The notes under the pieces are model-generated. The model saw nothing but the letters and a program-made list of their open reading frames with translations. It did not search any database and was not told the DNA's origin. From Planctomycetota bacterium (GTDB lineage Bacteria > Planctomycetota > UBA1135 > GCA-002686595), in the NCBI GenBank assembly GCA_012959785.1, contig DUCM01000013.1:1-64000 (forward strand): a stretch of DNA of 64,000 nucleotides. The letters are read 5' to 3'. Positions 1 through 8,459 of the stretch are shown one piece after another (position 1 is the stretch's first letter; the number at the start of each line of letters is the position of its first letter). Both the position numbers and the translations under genes were made by a program.

Positions 1-46
1 CCCGGCCGCGGGCGGCTCGGGAAAGGGCACCGACAGCCTCGACTAG
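1..46 (+). CDS. 3' end of an unidentified gene (partial)
   Basis: An open frame enters from the left edge and ends at a TAG at 44-46. The 14 visible residues are Gly/Ser rich and end in TDSLD. The stop lies 4 bp before the next start codon, so the two genes are probably co-transcribed. Nothing can be said about function from so short a tail. Confidence 0.5.
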   Translation, partial: PAAGGSGKGTDSLD

Positions 47-50
47 GGCG

Positions 51-1451
51 ATGCCGTCCTCCGCCTGCTTGGCCCTCACTGGGCTACTGGTCGCATTCGG
101 CCTCCTGCTCACGCTGGGGGTCGATGCGGCGCCGGGACAGTCTGCTTCGGTCCGTGCCCAAGGCCGCTCAGCTCGTGAAGTGTACGACGAGCATCGCTCG
201 GGGATCAGCGGGCCGGGACTCTATCGCTGGGAAGACTGGATCTTCTCCGTCCACGAGGAGCCCAGCGAAGGCTGGGATGATCCGGATTTGGTGGCTCTCC
301 AGGCCGAGAGCTGTCAGGTCTCCGCTGTGGGCCTCTTGCCCGCGGCCTTCCTGGCGCCCGACGAGCTGGCCGCCCGGGCTGCCCCTGGACATCGACCCGC
401 AGTCCTGGCTGTGGCTGCGCGCCTTCTCGGCAAGCCCGGGGTGGAACTTGCAAGCCTGGAGTTCCTTGAGACGGTCACGGTAGGTCCCGTCGTGCGCGCC
501 ACGGTGGCGGTCGACCGCAAATCCTTCGAGCCGAGCCTAGCCTTCGATCAGTTTCTCGCACGCTGGATGGTCGCGGTCCTCGCTGACCAACCGGGCATGG
601 AGCCCCTGGTGTTCTTTGAGCTATGCGCGGGAGTTGACAGTGACCGGGTATGGCCGGCCGTACGCCGCTACATCACTGCCCAGTGGGGGCCGGGCGTTGA
701 GGCCAGCCTCACTGGGCAACCCCTCGTGGGATTGGGCAAGGGCTGGTTGATCCTTGGCCCAGAGCTCTCCGCTGCGGATTTGTCGGAGATGGATATCCCA
801 ACCCTCCTGGGTCTTGCGGGGCTGCGTTCCCACGATTCTGCCTTGCTCATGACTCTCGCTCAGGGGCTGGAAGCCTCCAGATTCCCTCGGCTGGCGAACC
901 ACATGCGTCGAGCATCCCAACTCCGCGCAACCGTCCCCGGAGAGGTCGTCGGTCTAGCGTCCCTCCTGCTTGTGGAGCGCCGCGACCTCAAGGCCTGGCA
1001 AGCGCAGTTGGCCTCCCCGGTGGCACAGGCCATGATTGGTACCCACGGCCGTTTACCCCTCTCAATGTCCTCGCGCTCACTTCCCTACGGCGCTCTTTCC
1101 CTGCTCCTCGGTGGCACGGTGCCGGCGAACACCCCAGCAGCGATCAGGCTGCTGGACAGCAACCTGCAGGATCCGCCGGACCGCGAGAGTGTTGTGGAAT
1201 TGGCTCGGCTTCTGAACAACCTGGGCGCCCCGGCCACCGCGTACACCCTGGCGCGCCAGGCTCTCCTGTCCACCTCGAGCGCAACCCCAGCCGCGCCCTT
1301 CCCCGTGGGCGCCCTGCGAGAAGCCCTGCGGTCCCTAAAGGCCTTGGGTCAGCCAGCCGCAGCGAGCAGTCTGTTGCAGGTGCTACCCCCCTCGTACTCA
1401 AGCCAGGGAAACACCCTGCTTGAGCACCTGCTGGCTTGGGCCCGTGGGTGA
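51..1451 (+). CDS. Unknown protein with N-terminal membrane anchor or signal peptide
   Basis: I do not recognise this 466-residue protein. It starts with one hydrophobic stretch at about residues 6-25, ending near VDAAPG, so it is probably exported or held in the membrane by its N-terminus. The rest is Leu/Ala rich and looks mostly helical. The last ~120 residues (LLNNLGAPATAYTLARQALL and following) resemble TPR-like helical hairpins, but no repeat is clean enough to name. The start lies 4 bp after the upstream gene's stop, which suggests an operon with the gene running in from the left. No catalytic motif is visible. Confidence 0.7.
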   Translation: MPSSACLALTGLLVAFGLLLTLGVDAAPGQSASVRAQGRSAREVYDEHRSGISGPGLYRWEDWIFSVHEEPSEGWDDPDLVALQAESCQVSAVGLLPAAFLAPDELAARAAPGHRPAVLAVAARLLGKPGVELASLEFLETVTVGPVVRATVAVDRKSFEPSLAFDQFLARWMVAVLADQPGMEPLVFFELCAGVDSDRVWPAVRRYITAQWGPGVEASLTGQPLVGLGKGWLILGPELSAADLSEMDIPTLLGLAGLRSHDSALLMTLAQGLEASRFPRLANHMRRASQLRATVPGEVVGLASLLLVERRDLKAWQAQLASPVAQAMIGTHGRLPLSMSSRSLPYGALSLLLGGTVPANTPAAIRLLDSNLQDPPDRESVVELARLLNNLGAPATAYTLARQALLSTSSATPAAPFPVGALREALRSLKALGQPAAASSLLQVLPPSYSSQGNTLLEHLLAWARG

Positions 1452-1700
1452 TTGAGCCCGCAGTTGCGTCGCCCTCGCTGGGGGTGGCCGAGGCCGGCAC
1501 CCAAAGATGGATCCTGCAAGATCCGGGTCTGAATTCTAGGTGAGTTGATGCATGCCGGGCGCTGGATCGAGTACGGCCAGACGATTGATGAAACGGCATG
1601 GGCGGCCTACTTGGATGCAAGCAGAAGCAGCGCCCGATAGGTTCCGGGCAATTTGGCCCTCCGAGCCCCAAACCCAGCTCCTGGCAGGTAGGACCCCGCC
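1452..1700. other. Intergenic gap, no gene seen
   Basis: This 249-bp stretch separates a rightward gene from the 3' end of sodN. Short open frames here have no plausible start or homology, and one runs across the sodN 3' end. I see no convincing hairpin plus T-run. Confidence 0.5.
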
Positions 1701-2222
1701 CTACTTATGCCCATCCCCATGGTGCTCGCGGATGTGCTCCGCGTCTTCTTCTCCGAAGTAGCTGCTCTTGAACTCGAGGATGGCGCGCTTCAGGGTGGCT
1801 GCGTTCCCCGCGTCCGTGGTCTGCTTGCACTTCATCGCGGCCACGGTGATCTGGTGCGTCAGGGTAAGTTGGGCGAGGTATTTTTCCTTGCCACCGTCTT
1901 CTTTTTTGAGCTTCACCCGTTGGGCAAGCCAGTAGGACGCAACCCGGGTCTGGATATGCTGGGCGTGCTCCTCCTTGGCCATGACCCAGCGCACCATTTG
2001 GTTCTTGCTCGGGTTCTCTTCGGCGTCCATGGCGCGCAAGGAAGCCATGGCCTTGTCGATGGTGGCGAGATCCTCCATCATCATGTCGATGCGCATCTTG
2101 TCGCCGTAGATTCCGCAAGGGACCTGGCAGTGGAAGGCGGGCTGGGGCGCGGGCAGGGGATCGGTGGGGAGAGCGAGGGAGCAGAGCAGGGCGGCCAGGG
2201 CCGCGATCGGCAGGAGTTTCAT
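1701..2222 (-). CDS. sodN: Nickel superoxide dismutase with signal peptide
   Basis: This enzyme converts superoxide to oxygen and hydrogen peroxide. Residues 31-39 read HCQVPCGIY, the nickel hook (His1, Cys2, Cys6 of the mature enzyme; family consensus HCxxPCGxY). The remaining ~135 residues fit the four-helix bundle size of NiSOD. Well-studied NiSODs carry a short propeptide cut by the protease SodX to free His1. Here the first 30 residues look like a Sec signal: MKLL, a hydrophobic core at 5-18, then a Pro-rich stretch. The enzyme is therefore probably matured during export and acts outside the cytoplasm, which is inference. No sodX-like gene lies beside it. The protein ends in a His-rich tail (REHHGDGHK). 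Confidence 0.9.
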   Translation of the reverse strand: MKLLPIAALAALLCSLALPTDPLPAPQPAFHCQVPCGIYGDKMRIDMMMEDLATIDKAMASLRAMDAEENPSKNQMVRWVMAKEEHAQHIQTRVASYWLAQRVKLKKEDGGKEKYLAQLTLTHQITVAAMKCKQTTDAGNAATLKRAILEFKSSYFGEEDAEHIREHHGDGHK

Positions 2223-2469
2223 GGCTTGGGAGTGGGGGTAGAAGGGTCGAGCCGGATAGAGCGGGAAGCATAGCAGCGTGGGCCTGCGCGCATGGGTGCG
2301 GGCCGGATATCAGGCCGTTCTTTCGATCAGCAGCACACCGCTATCCCTTCAAAAAAATTCCCTGGAGAGGGCTGATGCTGGCCCGCACAAGAGCCGATCC
2401 CCTCTGTTTCAATGTGAATGAGGCATCCTTCCAGGGGAAAGCTAGTTCCGCTACGGTATGGCCAGGAGG

Positions 2470-2475
2470 AACCCC
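2470..2475 (+). promoter_or_regulatory. Ribosome binding site that fixes the start of the 143-aa membrane protein
   Basis: A consensus AGGAGG motif lies about 9 nt before the ATG at 2479. The earlier in-frame ATG at 2458 lies upstream of this motif and has none of its own, so 2479 is preferred. Confidence 0.6.
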
Positions 2476-2478
2476 CAC

Positions 2479-2910
2479 ATGATCCGTAATTTTTTCGCCG
2501 TCCTGGCCGGCCTCGTCCTGGGCATGGCCGTGAACATGGCCCTGGTCCTGCTCAATGTCTATCTGCTCTTCCCCATGCCCGAGGGCGCCGACCTGGCTGA
2601 TCCCGAACAGTTTAACGCCTACCTCGCCACCCTGCCCTGGTTGGCCTTCCTTGTGCCCATGGCCGCTCACCTGGGCCAGTCCTTCGTGGGAGCCTGGGTC
2701 GCCGCCAGTCTCGGCGCATCGCGCCCCATGCTGCTGGCGATGATTGTGGGCGCGCTTTCGTTGATGGGCGGAATCATGAACATGATGTCCATCGATGGCC
2801 CGGCCTGGATGGCGGTGGAGCTACCGCTGTACCTGGTGGTGGCCTGGCTGGCTGGTCGCAGAGTGGTTCGGCGGCGTGCGGGGGCCGGGCTACTGAAGCG
2901 CGGCGGATAG
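2479..2910 (+). CDS. Small four-helix membrane protein, unknown function
   Basis: The 143-residue product has four probable transmembrane segments, at about residues 3-32, 52-75, 82-103 and 108-128, and a basic C-terminus (GRRVVRRRAG). This is typical of small integral membrane proteins with no assigned role. The start is set by the Shine-Dalgarno motif at 2470-2475. The last 21 bp overlap the 3' end of the convergent DUF805-SRPBCC gene. I recognise no family motif. Confidence 0.7.
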   Translation: MIRNFFAVLAGLVLGMAVNMALVLLNVYLLFPMPEGADLADPEQFNAYLATLPWLAFLVPMAAHLGQSFVGAWVAASLGASRPMLLAMIVGALSLMGGIMNMMSIDGPAWMAVELPLYLVVAWLAGRRVVRRRAGAGLLKRGG

Positions 2911-4251
2911 TTCCGCCCGCCCGCGGATGTGGCGCAGAACGCGCAGGTGGATCTGGTGCAGGATGGCGTCGCTCCAGAGTTGCCAATAGGGCGCGGGGCC
3001 CATTTCCATCGTGTACCAGGTGCTGCCTTCGAGCAGGGTGCCGCCTGAGGGGAGTGGCGTCAGACGAAATTCGCCCCGCCGGCTCTGGAACGATTGGGTC
3101 AGGTGCGGAGGGGTGAGCTGGGCGTAGAAGCTCCACTCCTCCATGGGCAGCGGCTGCGCGCTGACATCGAAGGCGAGGAGCCGGGGCTCATCCCATGTCG
3201 TGATGGGTTCGACAAAGGCACCGGTGGAGAACTCGCAACGGCGCACCGCACCAACGCCCATGCCATCGATGCTCGCACGCAAGGGATAGGCGATCCCCGT
3301 GGCAAAGAGCCAGTGCTCCGGCGGCGATAGCTCGCTGAAAGCCACGACGAAGTCCCAAACGACCCGGGGCGGAGCGTCGATCTCGATGCTGGTGACCACC
3401 TTGCGCAAGGGAGGGTGGGAAAGTTCGCCCTCGCAAACCACACCCAGGGGCAGGAGCAGGATCAAGGCGCCCAGCGACGCATCGGGAGAGGTCGAGAGGC
3501 GCGCAAGGGCGCGACCGAAGAGCGCGCCGGGCAAGGCCGCAGCCAACATGATCGGGTAGGCCATGAACAGACAGACGAGACCCTCCAGGGCGAAGAGCAA
3601 GAGACCCAGAAAACCCATGGCCAGAGTCAGCGCCACCAAGCCCAGAGTCGCTGTCACGCTCTGCTTGCCGGTGAGGTTGTAGAGATACCCCGTCACCGTG
3701 CCCAGAAGGAAAGGCAGGCCCAGGAAGAGCCCCGTGCCATAGTAGGCGAAGCCCTCGGTCAAGATCCCGATCATGGCCGCGCCGAGGAGAATCACGATGC
3801 CAACGGCGAAGATCACGAAGCGCTCGGTGAATTTGTCCGGCGGCGGGCGGGTTGCAGGGCCGGGCCGGCTCGGCAGGCAGACCAAGCCAAGGATGCAAAG
3901 ATAGTTCAAGACCGGGATCAAGAACACCAAACCCCACCAGGACGAAAAGCCCGCATCGCGGGCGCGGCGCGCACTCATGGCCACGCCGATCCAGAGGAAG
4001 GGCAGACTCCAGAGCACAAAGAAGATCAGGAGCCACGACGGCAAGGGTGGCGCTCCACCCGCCGCTTGCTGAAAGCGACCGGCAAAAGTCGGGTCGAGGT
4101 AGTCGACGGGATGCCAAAGCTCTCCTGTGGCCGCGAAATAGGCACCAGCGTCGGCGCTGTACTTCACAAGCGCCAGACCCACACCCGCCGCGAGATACTG
4201 CCCCCTTCTGACGGGCTCGCGTTGGGAAAGAAGCGCGCGCAGGGGGAGCAT
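2890..4251 (-). CDS. DUF805-like membrane domain fused to SRPBCC/START-like domain
   Basis: This protein has 453 residues from the ATG at 4251. The N-terminal ~120 residues resemble DUF805 inner-membrane proteins: an RRGQY entry, then a helix pair with RRARDAGFSSWWGLVFLIPV, close to the family's RRLHD..SGWW pattern. Several further transmembrane helices follow to about residue 290. The last ~150 residues read like a SRPBCC (polyketide cyclase/START) domain: SIEIDAPPRVVWDFVVAF, a Trp-rich middle and a C-terminal helix. Such domains bind hydrophobic ligands. The start sits 5 bp after the stop of the upstream aldehyde dehydrogenase gene, so it is the third gene of a leftward operon. A longer frame to 4326 would overlap that gene and is rejected. 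Confidence 0.75.
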   Translation of the reverse strand: MLPLRALLSQREPVRRGQYLAAGVGLALVKYSADAGAYFAATGELWHPVDYLDPTFAGRFQQAAGGAPPLPSWLLIFFVLWSLPFLWIGVAMSARRARDAGFSSWWGLVFLIPVLNYLCILGLVCLPSRPGPATRPPPDKFTERFVIFAVGIVILLGAAMIGILTEGFAYYGTGLFLGLPFLLGTVTGYLYNLTGKQSVTATLGLVALTLAMGFLGLLLFALEGLVCLFMAYPIMLAAALPGALFGRALARLSTSPDASLGALILLLPLGVVCEGELSHPPLRKVVTSIEIDAPPRVVWDFVVAFSELSPPEHWLFATGIAYPLRASIDGMGVGAVRRCEFSTGAFVEPITTWDEPRLLAFDVSAQPLPMEEWSFYAQLTPPHLTQSFQSRRGEFRLTPLPSGGTLLEGSTWYTMEMGPAPYWQLWSDAILHQIHLRVLRHIRGRAELSAALQ

Positions 4252-4256
4252 GTCGA

Positions 4257-5939
4257 TCAGCCTCGCAGCCCGTGCAGGGCCAAGCGGAAAAGGGAAAGCG
4301 GGCCGGGGGAAGATTCGAAAGCGCACAGGGCGCGGGAGGCCGGCAGGGCATGGCGGTGGCCCACGAACCAGAGGGGCGTGATGCGCGGGGCGAAGGGACC
4401 CTCGACGACGGCTTTTTGTACGCGCTCGAAGAGACGCGTGTTGTGCACGAAACCACGGCCCGATTGGATGTCATCGATAGTGTGACCGGGGTGGGCACCC
4501 CAGGGAGTCACCACTAGCGCGTAACTCACCGCTCCCCAGTGATTGACCACGATGCTGCCGTAGGTGAGCTCCTGGAGTGCTGCTTCAAAGGCCGTAGCGT
4601 GGTGCCGACGAGTCGTGGGGTCGATCACCAAACTCATGGAGAGGGTGCCGAACAGGGTCTCGTTGCAGAAGCGGGTGGCCCGGGCCAGGAAGTTCGAGGG
4701 GCCTGTTGCCGGGAGCGCCGTCTCGCAGAGGACTCCACACCAAGCCTCGGATCGAAAGGCCCGCGAGTCGGAGTCGCCCGCATCGAGACCCGTGGCGAAG
4801 AGCCAGGGCAGGTGACCGGGGGGAGCGCTGCCCAGGCGCTCGGCGCCGGGAGTGGCGGCCTCGTAAGCCTCGTAGCGTTCGAAGGAACCGGGGTAGTAGG
4901 CGAGGCGCGAGGGAATACTGGCGAGAGCTGCGCGCACGGCGGCCAGGAACTCGGCTCGCTGGGTCCAGTCGGCAGAGGTCACCAGGACCTTGGCGGCGTT
5001 GCAGTTGAAGGAAGCATTGTTGGCCACTTGGGTGGCGATGTTGCGGGCCTGAAAGAGCAATTCGCGGCGCGTCCAGGTGCCGGGCACGATAACCACGGGC
5101 GTCACGCAGCCGAGTTCACTGGTGATGGGTTTTTGCAGCCGGGGCATGTTCGCGGCGCGGTTGGCAGCGCCTTCGGCGGCGCCGCCCCAGACGATTCTGT
5201 CGTGGACCTCGGCGCTGCCGGTCATGTGTACCGAGTCGATGCCGTCATGCTGAACGAGGGCCGCGCCCAACTCGGCGTCGCCCTCCATCAAGCGCAAATA
5301 GTCCGCATCGATGAGGGCGGCGAAGGCGCGTGCGTAGGCGGGCGCGAGATAGGCATTGACCGGGTGAAGTTTGAGCACGCAGGTCTGGCGCTCGGCGAAG
5401 ATCTTGTGGATCACATCCATGGCGCCGATGGAGGACACATTGCCCGCGCCCAGGATCGCGGCAACCCGCGGCGCGGGCGCGGCGCCGGTCCACACCTGTC
5501 CCGTGGTGCGAAGAACCTGCTCGGGAGAGATACCGGGCTCCATCCAGACTTCGGCCCGAAAGTCGCTCAACACCAGGCGGTCCGTGAGGGTTTCGGGAAA
5601 GACCCGGGCCACGGTTCGGCCGCTGCGGGAGGAGAGTTCGCTGGAGGCAATGCGTCCCGCGCCCGTGTGCTGCATGTGCTCAAGAGTCGTTTGCAGGGAA
5701 CGCAGGTGGCGCAGACAGGCCACCGGGCCAGCCAGCCACTCCTCCGCCGCCAAGGGCGTGGCGGGATCGATGCCCTTGGATTCACATGCTCCAGCGCACC
5801 AATCCTCCGCCGCCGCAAAGGTGTCGCGGCGCAGACGGGCGAGCAATCGCGCCGCTTCGGCCGGCGCGCTGGTGGCCAAGCGCGCGGCTCCTCGCCGACA
5901 ATCGGCAATGGATTCGTCGAGCTGGGCGTCAGGTGTCAT
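4257..5939 (-). CDS. Aldehyde dehydrogenase superfamily protein
   Basis: The 560-residue protein is a divergent member of the NAD(P)-dependent aldehyde dehydrogenase superfamily. The region ITSELGCVTPVVIVPG matches the family's general-base segment (ELGGKSP), and NNASFNCNAAKVLV matches the catalytic-cysteine segment, with the Cys in place. APRVAAILGAGNVSSIGAMD marks the nucleotide-binding part. The family's usual length is ~480-500, so this one has an extended N-terminus. The ATG at 5939 overlaps the stop of the upstream PHP hydrolase by 4 bp (ATGA), which supports translational coupling. The substrate is unknown; the neighbours suggest oxidation of an aldehyde made by the surrounding catabolic enzymes. 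Confidence 0.8.
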   Translation of the reverse strand: MTPDAQLDESIADCRRGAARLATSAPAEAARLLARLRRDTFAAAEDWCAGACESKGIDPATPLAAEEWLAGPVACLRHLRSLQTTLEHMQHTGAGRIASSELSSRSGRTVARVFPETLTDRLVLSDFRAEVWMEPGISPEQVLRTTGQVWTGAAPAPRVAAILGAGNVSSIGAMDVIHKIFAERQTCVLKLHPVNAYLAPAYARAFAALIDADYLRLMEGDAELGAALVQHDGIDSVHMTGSAEVHDRIVWGGAAEGAANRAANMPRLQKPITSELGCVTPVVIVPGTWTRRELLFQARNIATQVANNASFNCNAAKVLVTSADWTQRAEFLAAVRAALASIPSRLAYYPGSFERYEAYEAATPGAERLGSAPPGHLPWLFATGLDAGDSDSRAFRSEAWCGVLCETALPATGPSNFLARATRFCNETLFGTLSMSLVIDPTTRRHHATAFEAALQELTYGSIVVNHWGAVSYALVVTPWGAHPGHTIDDIQSGRGFVHNTRLFERVQKAVVEGPFAPRITPLWFVGHRHALPASRALCAFESSPGPLSLFRLALHGLRG

Positions 5940-8353
5940 GGGCGCTGGGCGGCAAACTCCAGGTCCTCGGCCAGGACGCGAAAGTAGAGACCCGTGGGGC
6001 CGCCACCGTTCTGCACGCCGATCAGGATCTCGTTCCAGCCTGCTTGCAAGGTGAGAGTGGCGATGTGTTGCAAGGGCGACGCGTCGTGCTGGCTGGAGTC
6101 CGCGTAGAGTTCCGCGCCGTTCACCCACAGTCGCCCACCATCTTCAGTGCCGATGGCGTAGAGCGCTTCGCGGCTTTTTTCGGTGCGAATCCAAGTGCGC
6201 GCATAGGAAACCGAGCGCGAGCTCATGCGTGGGTCGGGAGTCACAAGATCGAGAAACCCGTCCTCGCGGGCAGTCGCTTCGCGCCATTCGATGCTGCCCG
6301 CCTTGCCAGGGTGCGGCCCCGCCGCACGGGGGTCGCTCAGGGGACCGAACTCACCTTCGAAGAGAATCGCGCCGCTGCCGCCGTCGAAGCTGCCGATGAC
6401 GCTCCAATCGCGACAGGGCGTGCCGGTTAGGAGATGGTCGAGCTCGCGGGGATAACGCACCAGCCTGTCGCGGCCAAACCGTTCGAAGAGAGCCAAAAGC
6501 CGCGCGCCGTTTTCCTCCGGAGAGCAAACCGCCAGGGCGCGGGCCGCGGCCAGGGCTAGAAAGGGATCGCTGGCGCCCCGCAAGAGGGCTTCAATGGCTG
6601 GCGCGAAGGCCGATCCGCGAAGAGTTTCGGCCCCGCGCAAACCGGCGAGTTGTACTCGCCGCTCGTTCGAGGTCAGGGCGGACATGCACAACAGTGCCGC
6701 CTGCGGTCGACGCCGTTCAACCGCCGCCTGGCAAAGCAGTGCCGCTGCGCTTGGCCGCAAACCTCTGAGCTGCGGCAGCTTGCCCGATTCGATCAGCGCT
6801 GCACCCCAGGGCGAGGTCCACTCGGCTGTTTCCTGGGTGTTGAGCCAGATGGGGTTGCAGATGGCCAATGGCAGGATCGGCCGGTCCTGGGGCGTGACCA
6901 GGGGTTCGAGGGGTTCGTCGCCCTCGACGATCACATGCACCCACGCATCGCCGTGGATCTCGAAGACCTCTTGCAGAATCGGCCAGGTGATCTTGCCGCT
7001 CTCGAGCACGAAGGGCTCGATCTCCACCGTACGCCAGATGTCGCCGTTGATGATGAACTTGACCCGGTTGAGCAGGATCCAATTGGGAGCCCGCACGCGC
7101 ACGAAGACCATGAAACGATTGCTGTCGAGGGTGATGGTCTCGCCCATCTCTGCGCCGTTGACGCGGAACTCGACAAAGGGTCCGGTGGTGGTGAAGACGC
7201 GGCCCGCGCGCAGGGATTCGGCGATCTCGGAAATTTCAATTTGGTCGGGAGTGTTGGCGCTGCTGGCGACGAAGTTGCGCGGATAGCCCGCCGTCATCTT
7301 GCGCACCGTGTGGCTGTCGGAGTTACCCACGGCAAAGCACCGTTGGCCGCGATTGAGCAGGTTGTACCAGTCCTGCAAGACCGAATGGATGCCGCCGCCT
7401 ACCTCCAGATCCGTCGTGTCCGCGTCGTGGTAACCCCAACCAGGATTGGAGTTGAGGACTTCGATGGTGTCGAAGTTGGCGGAGTAGTTTGGAGACTGGG
7501 AGACTCCTGTCACGGGGTCGAGGCCGCAGATTGTGAAGTAGTCGATGCCGAGCCAGCGGGGGTGGTTGAGCTGGATGACGGGCACCACGCCTGCTGCGTT
7601 GGGTTCGCTGCGTAGGAACTTGAAGAGCGCGTTGGCGTCATTCGAGTTAGGATCGGCCACGGGCCGCTCGGGGTCGAGGGGAAAGGCGTTCAAGTGACCG
7701 ATGGGCGCGGAGATCTCGTTGCCCACTACCGTTTGCAGTTCCTCATGAGCGCCCAGCTTGGACACGGTGGGAGCGTAGTCGGTGTGGTGGTTGTGGTCGG
7801 TGGCCACCGCCAACTCGACGCCCTCGCCCACCAGGGAAATGATGCGCTCGTTGAGGTTGGAGTCGCCGTGCCCCGAGTAGACAAGGGTGTGCAGGTGAAA
7901 GTCGCCGCTGACCCAACCGGGCGTGGACACGGCGCGTCGCAACACGGGCTGCCAAGTGATTTCCTTACCGGGTTCAAAGGTCAGTAGTTCCGCAGCCATG
8001 CTCCATTCGATACCGCGGCTGGCGTAGACCGTATAGGTGCCCACGGGCACGGTGAAGGCGCCGCTGCCGCTGAGGGTGTAGACCACATTGCGTCGCACGG
8101 CGAGTTGTTCTGGCCTGGCGCCGATGTTAGGGAAGAGGTCGAGGTCGTCGCCTGCGCTGGGTACGAAGGTCAAGCGGCAGGGGATGGCCTTTGCAGCAGG
8201 ATCTACGACCGCATAGCGCAGGACGCCGCGGGCCTTGCCCTTGTCGGCGAGTTGTGCCGGCATCTCCGCCGGAGCGACCTGCGCTGGCGCATGAGTCGGT
8301 TCGTGGCTGGCGAAAAGTGCGAGAGCGCTGAGGAGTGCGAGGGAAAGGGTCAT
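5936..8353 (-). CDS. Secreted CehA/McbA-type PHP-domain metallohydrolase with C-terminal additions
   Basis: The protein has 805 residues from the ATG at 8353, which begins a clear signal peptide (MTLSLALLSALALF). A PHP-type metal site is visible: GDFHLHTLVYSGHGDSN, ATDHNHHTDYAP and AVGNSDSHTV. This matches CehA/McbA-like hydrolases, known for phosphoesterase or carbamate-hydrolase activity. After the catalytic part comes an Ala/Leu-rich helical stretch (about 540-640) like HEAT repeats. A final ~150 residues look like a jelly-roll carbohydrate-binding module (GGRLWVNGAELY, GWNEILIGVQNGGG). It is the first gene of the leftward operon with the aldehyde dehydrogenase and DUF805 protein. A paralogue lies at 35440-37485. 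Substrate unknown. Confidence 0.85.
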   Translation of the reverse strand: MTLSLALLSALALFASHEPTHAPAQVAPAEMPAQLADKGKARGVLRYAVVDPAAKAIPCRLTFVPSAGDDLDLFPNIGARPEQLAVRRNVVYTLSGSGAFTVPVGTYTVYASRGIEWSMAAELLTFEPGKEITWQPVLRRAVSTPGWVSGDFHLHTLVYSGHGDSNLNERIISLVGEGVELAVATDHNHHTDYAPTVSKLGAHEELQTVVGNEISAPIGHLNAFPLDPERPVADPNSNDANALFKFLRSEPNAAGVVPVIQLNHPRWLGIDYFTICGLDPVTGVSQSPNYSANFDTIEVLNSNPGWGYHDADTTDLEVGGGIHSVLQDWYNLLNRGQRCFAVGNSDSHTVRKMTAGYPRNFVASSANTPDQIEISEIAESLRAGRVFTTTGPFVEFRVNGAEMGETITLDSNRFMVFVRVRAPNWILLNRVKFIINGDIWRTVEIEPFVLESGKITWPILQEVFEIHGDAWVHVIVEGDEPLEPLVTPQDRPILPLAICNPIWLNTQETAEWTSPWGAALIESGKLPQLRGLRPSAAALLCQAAVERRRPQAALLCMSALTSNERRVQLAGLRGAETLRGSAFAPAIEALLRGASDPFLALAAARALAVCSPEENGARLLALFERFGRDRLVRYPRELDHLLTGTPCRDWSVIGSFDGGSGAILFEGEFGPLSDPRAAGPHPGKAGSIEWREATAREDGFLDLVTPDPRMSSRSVSYARTWIRTEKSREALYAIGTEDGGRLWVNGAELYADSSQHDASPLQHIATLTLQAGWNEILIGVQNGGGPTGLYFRVLAEDLEFAAQRP

Positions 8354-8459
8354 GGCTTCGAGCAGAGATGAGGGGGTGGCCAGGAGATCTGCCCATGGTA
8401 CTTTGTGCCCACCAGCGAAGAACCCCTGTCCCCTTTCCAAGGGGCTGCATGGTCGCCAA
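8354..8459. promoter_or_regulatory. Divergent intergenic region
   Basis: This 106-bp gap separates the leftward PHP hydrolase operon from the rightward isomerase/oxidoreductase pair, so both promoters should lie here. I cannot pick out reliable -35/-10 boxes. Confidence 0.4.

Noticed and set aside
1552-1761. Possible 69-codon gene between the first gene and sodN
   Set aside because: It overlaps the sodN 3' end, has no ribosome site and no recognisable product.
1707-2273. 188-codon rightward frame opposite sodN
   Set aside because: It is the antisense of a recognisable NiSOD; high GC content opens opposite frames, and the translation matches nothing.
3415-4485. Long rightward frame (356 codons) opposite the DUF805-SRPBCC gene
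   Set aside because: Gln/Arg/His-rich low-complexity translation with no motifs; the other strand encodes clear domains.
4539-5987. 482-codon rightward frame opposite the aldehyde dehydrogenase
   Set aside because: Gly-rich composition typical of antisense shadows; it crosses the ends of two real genes.
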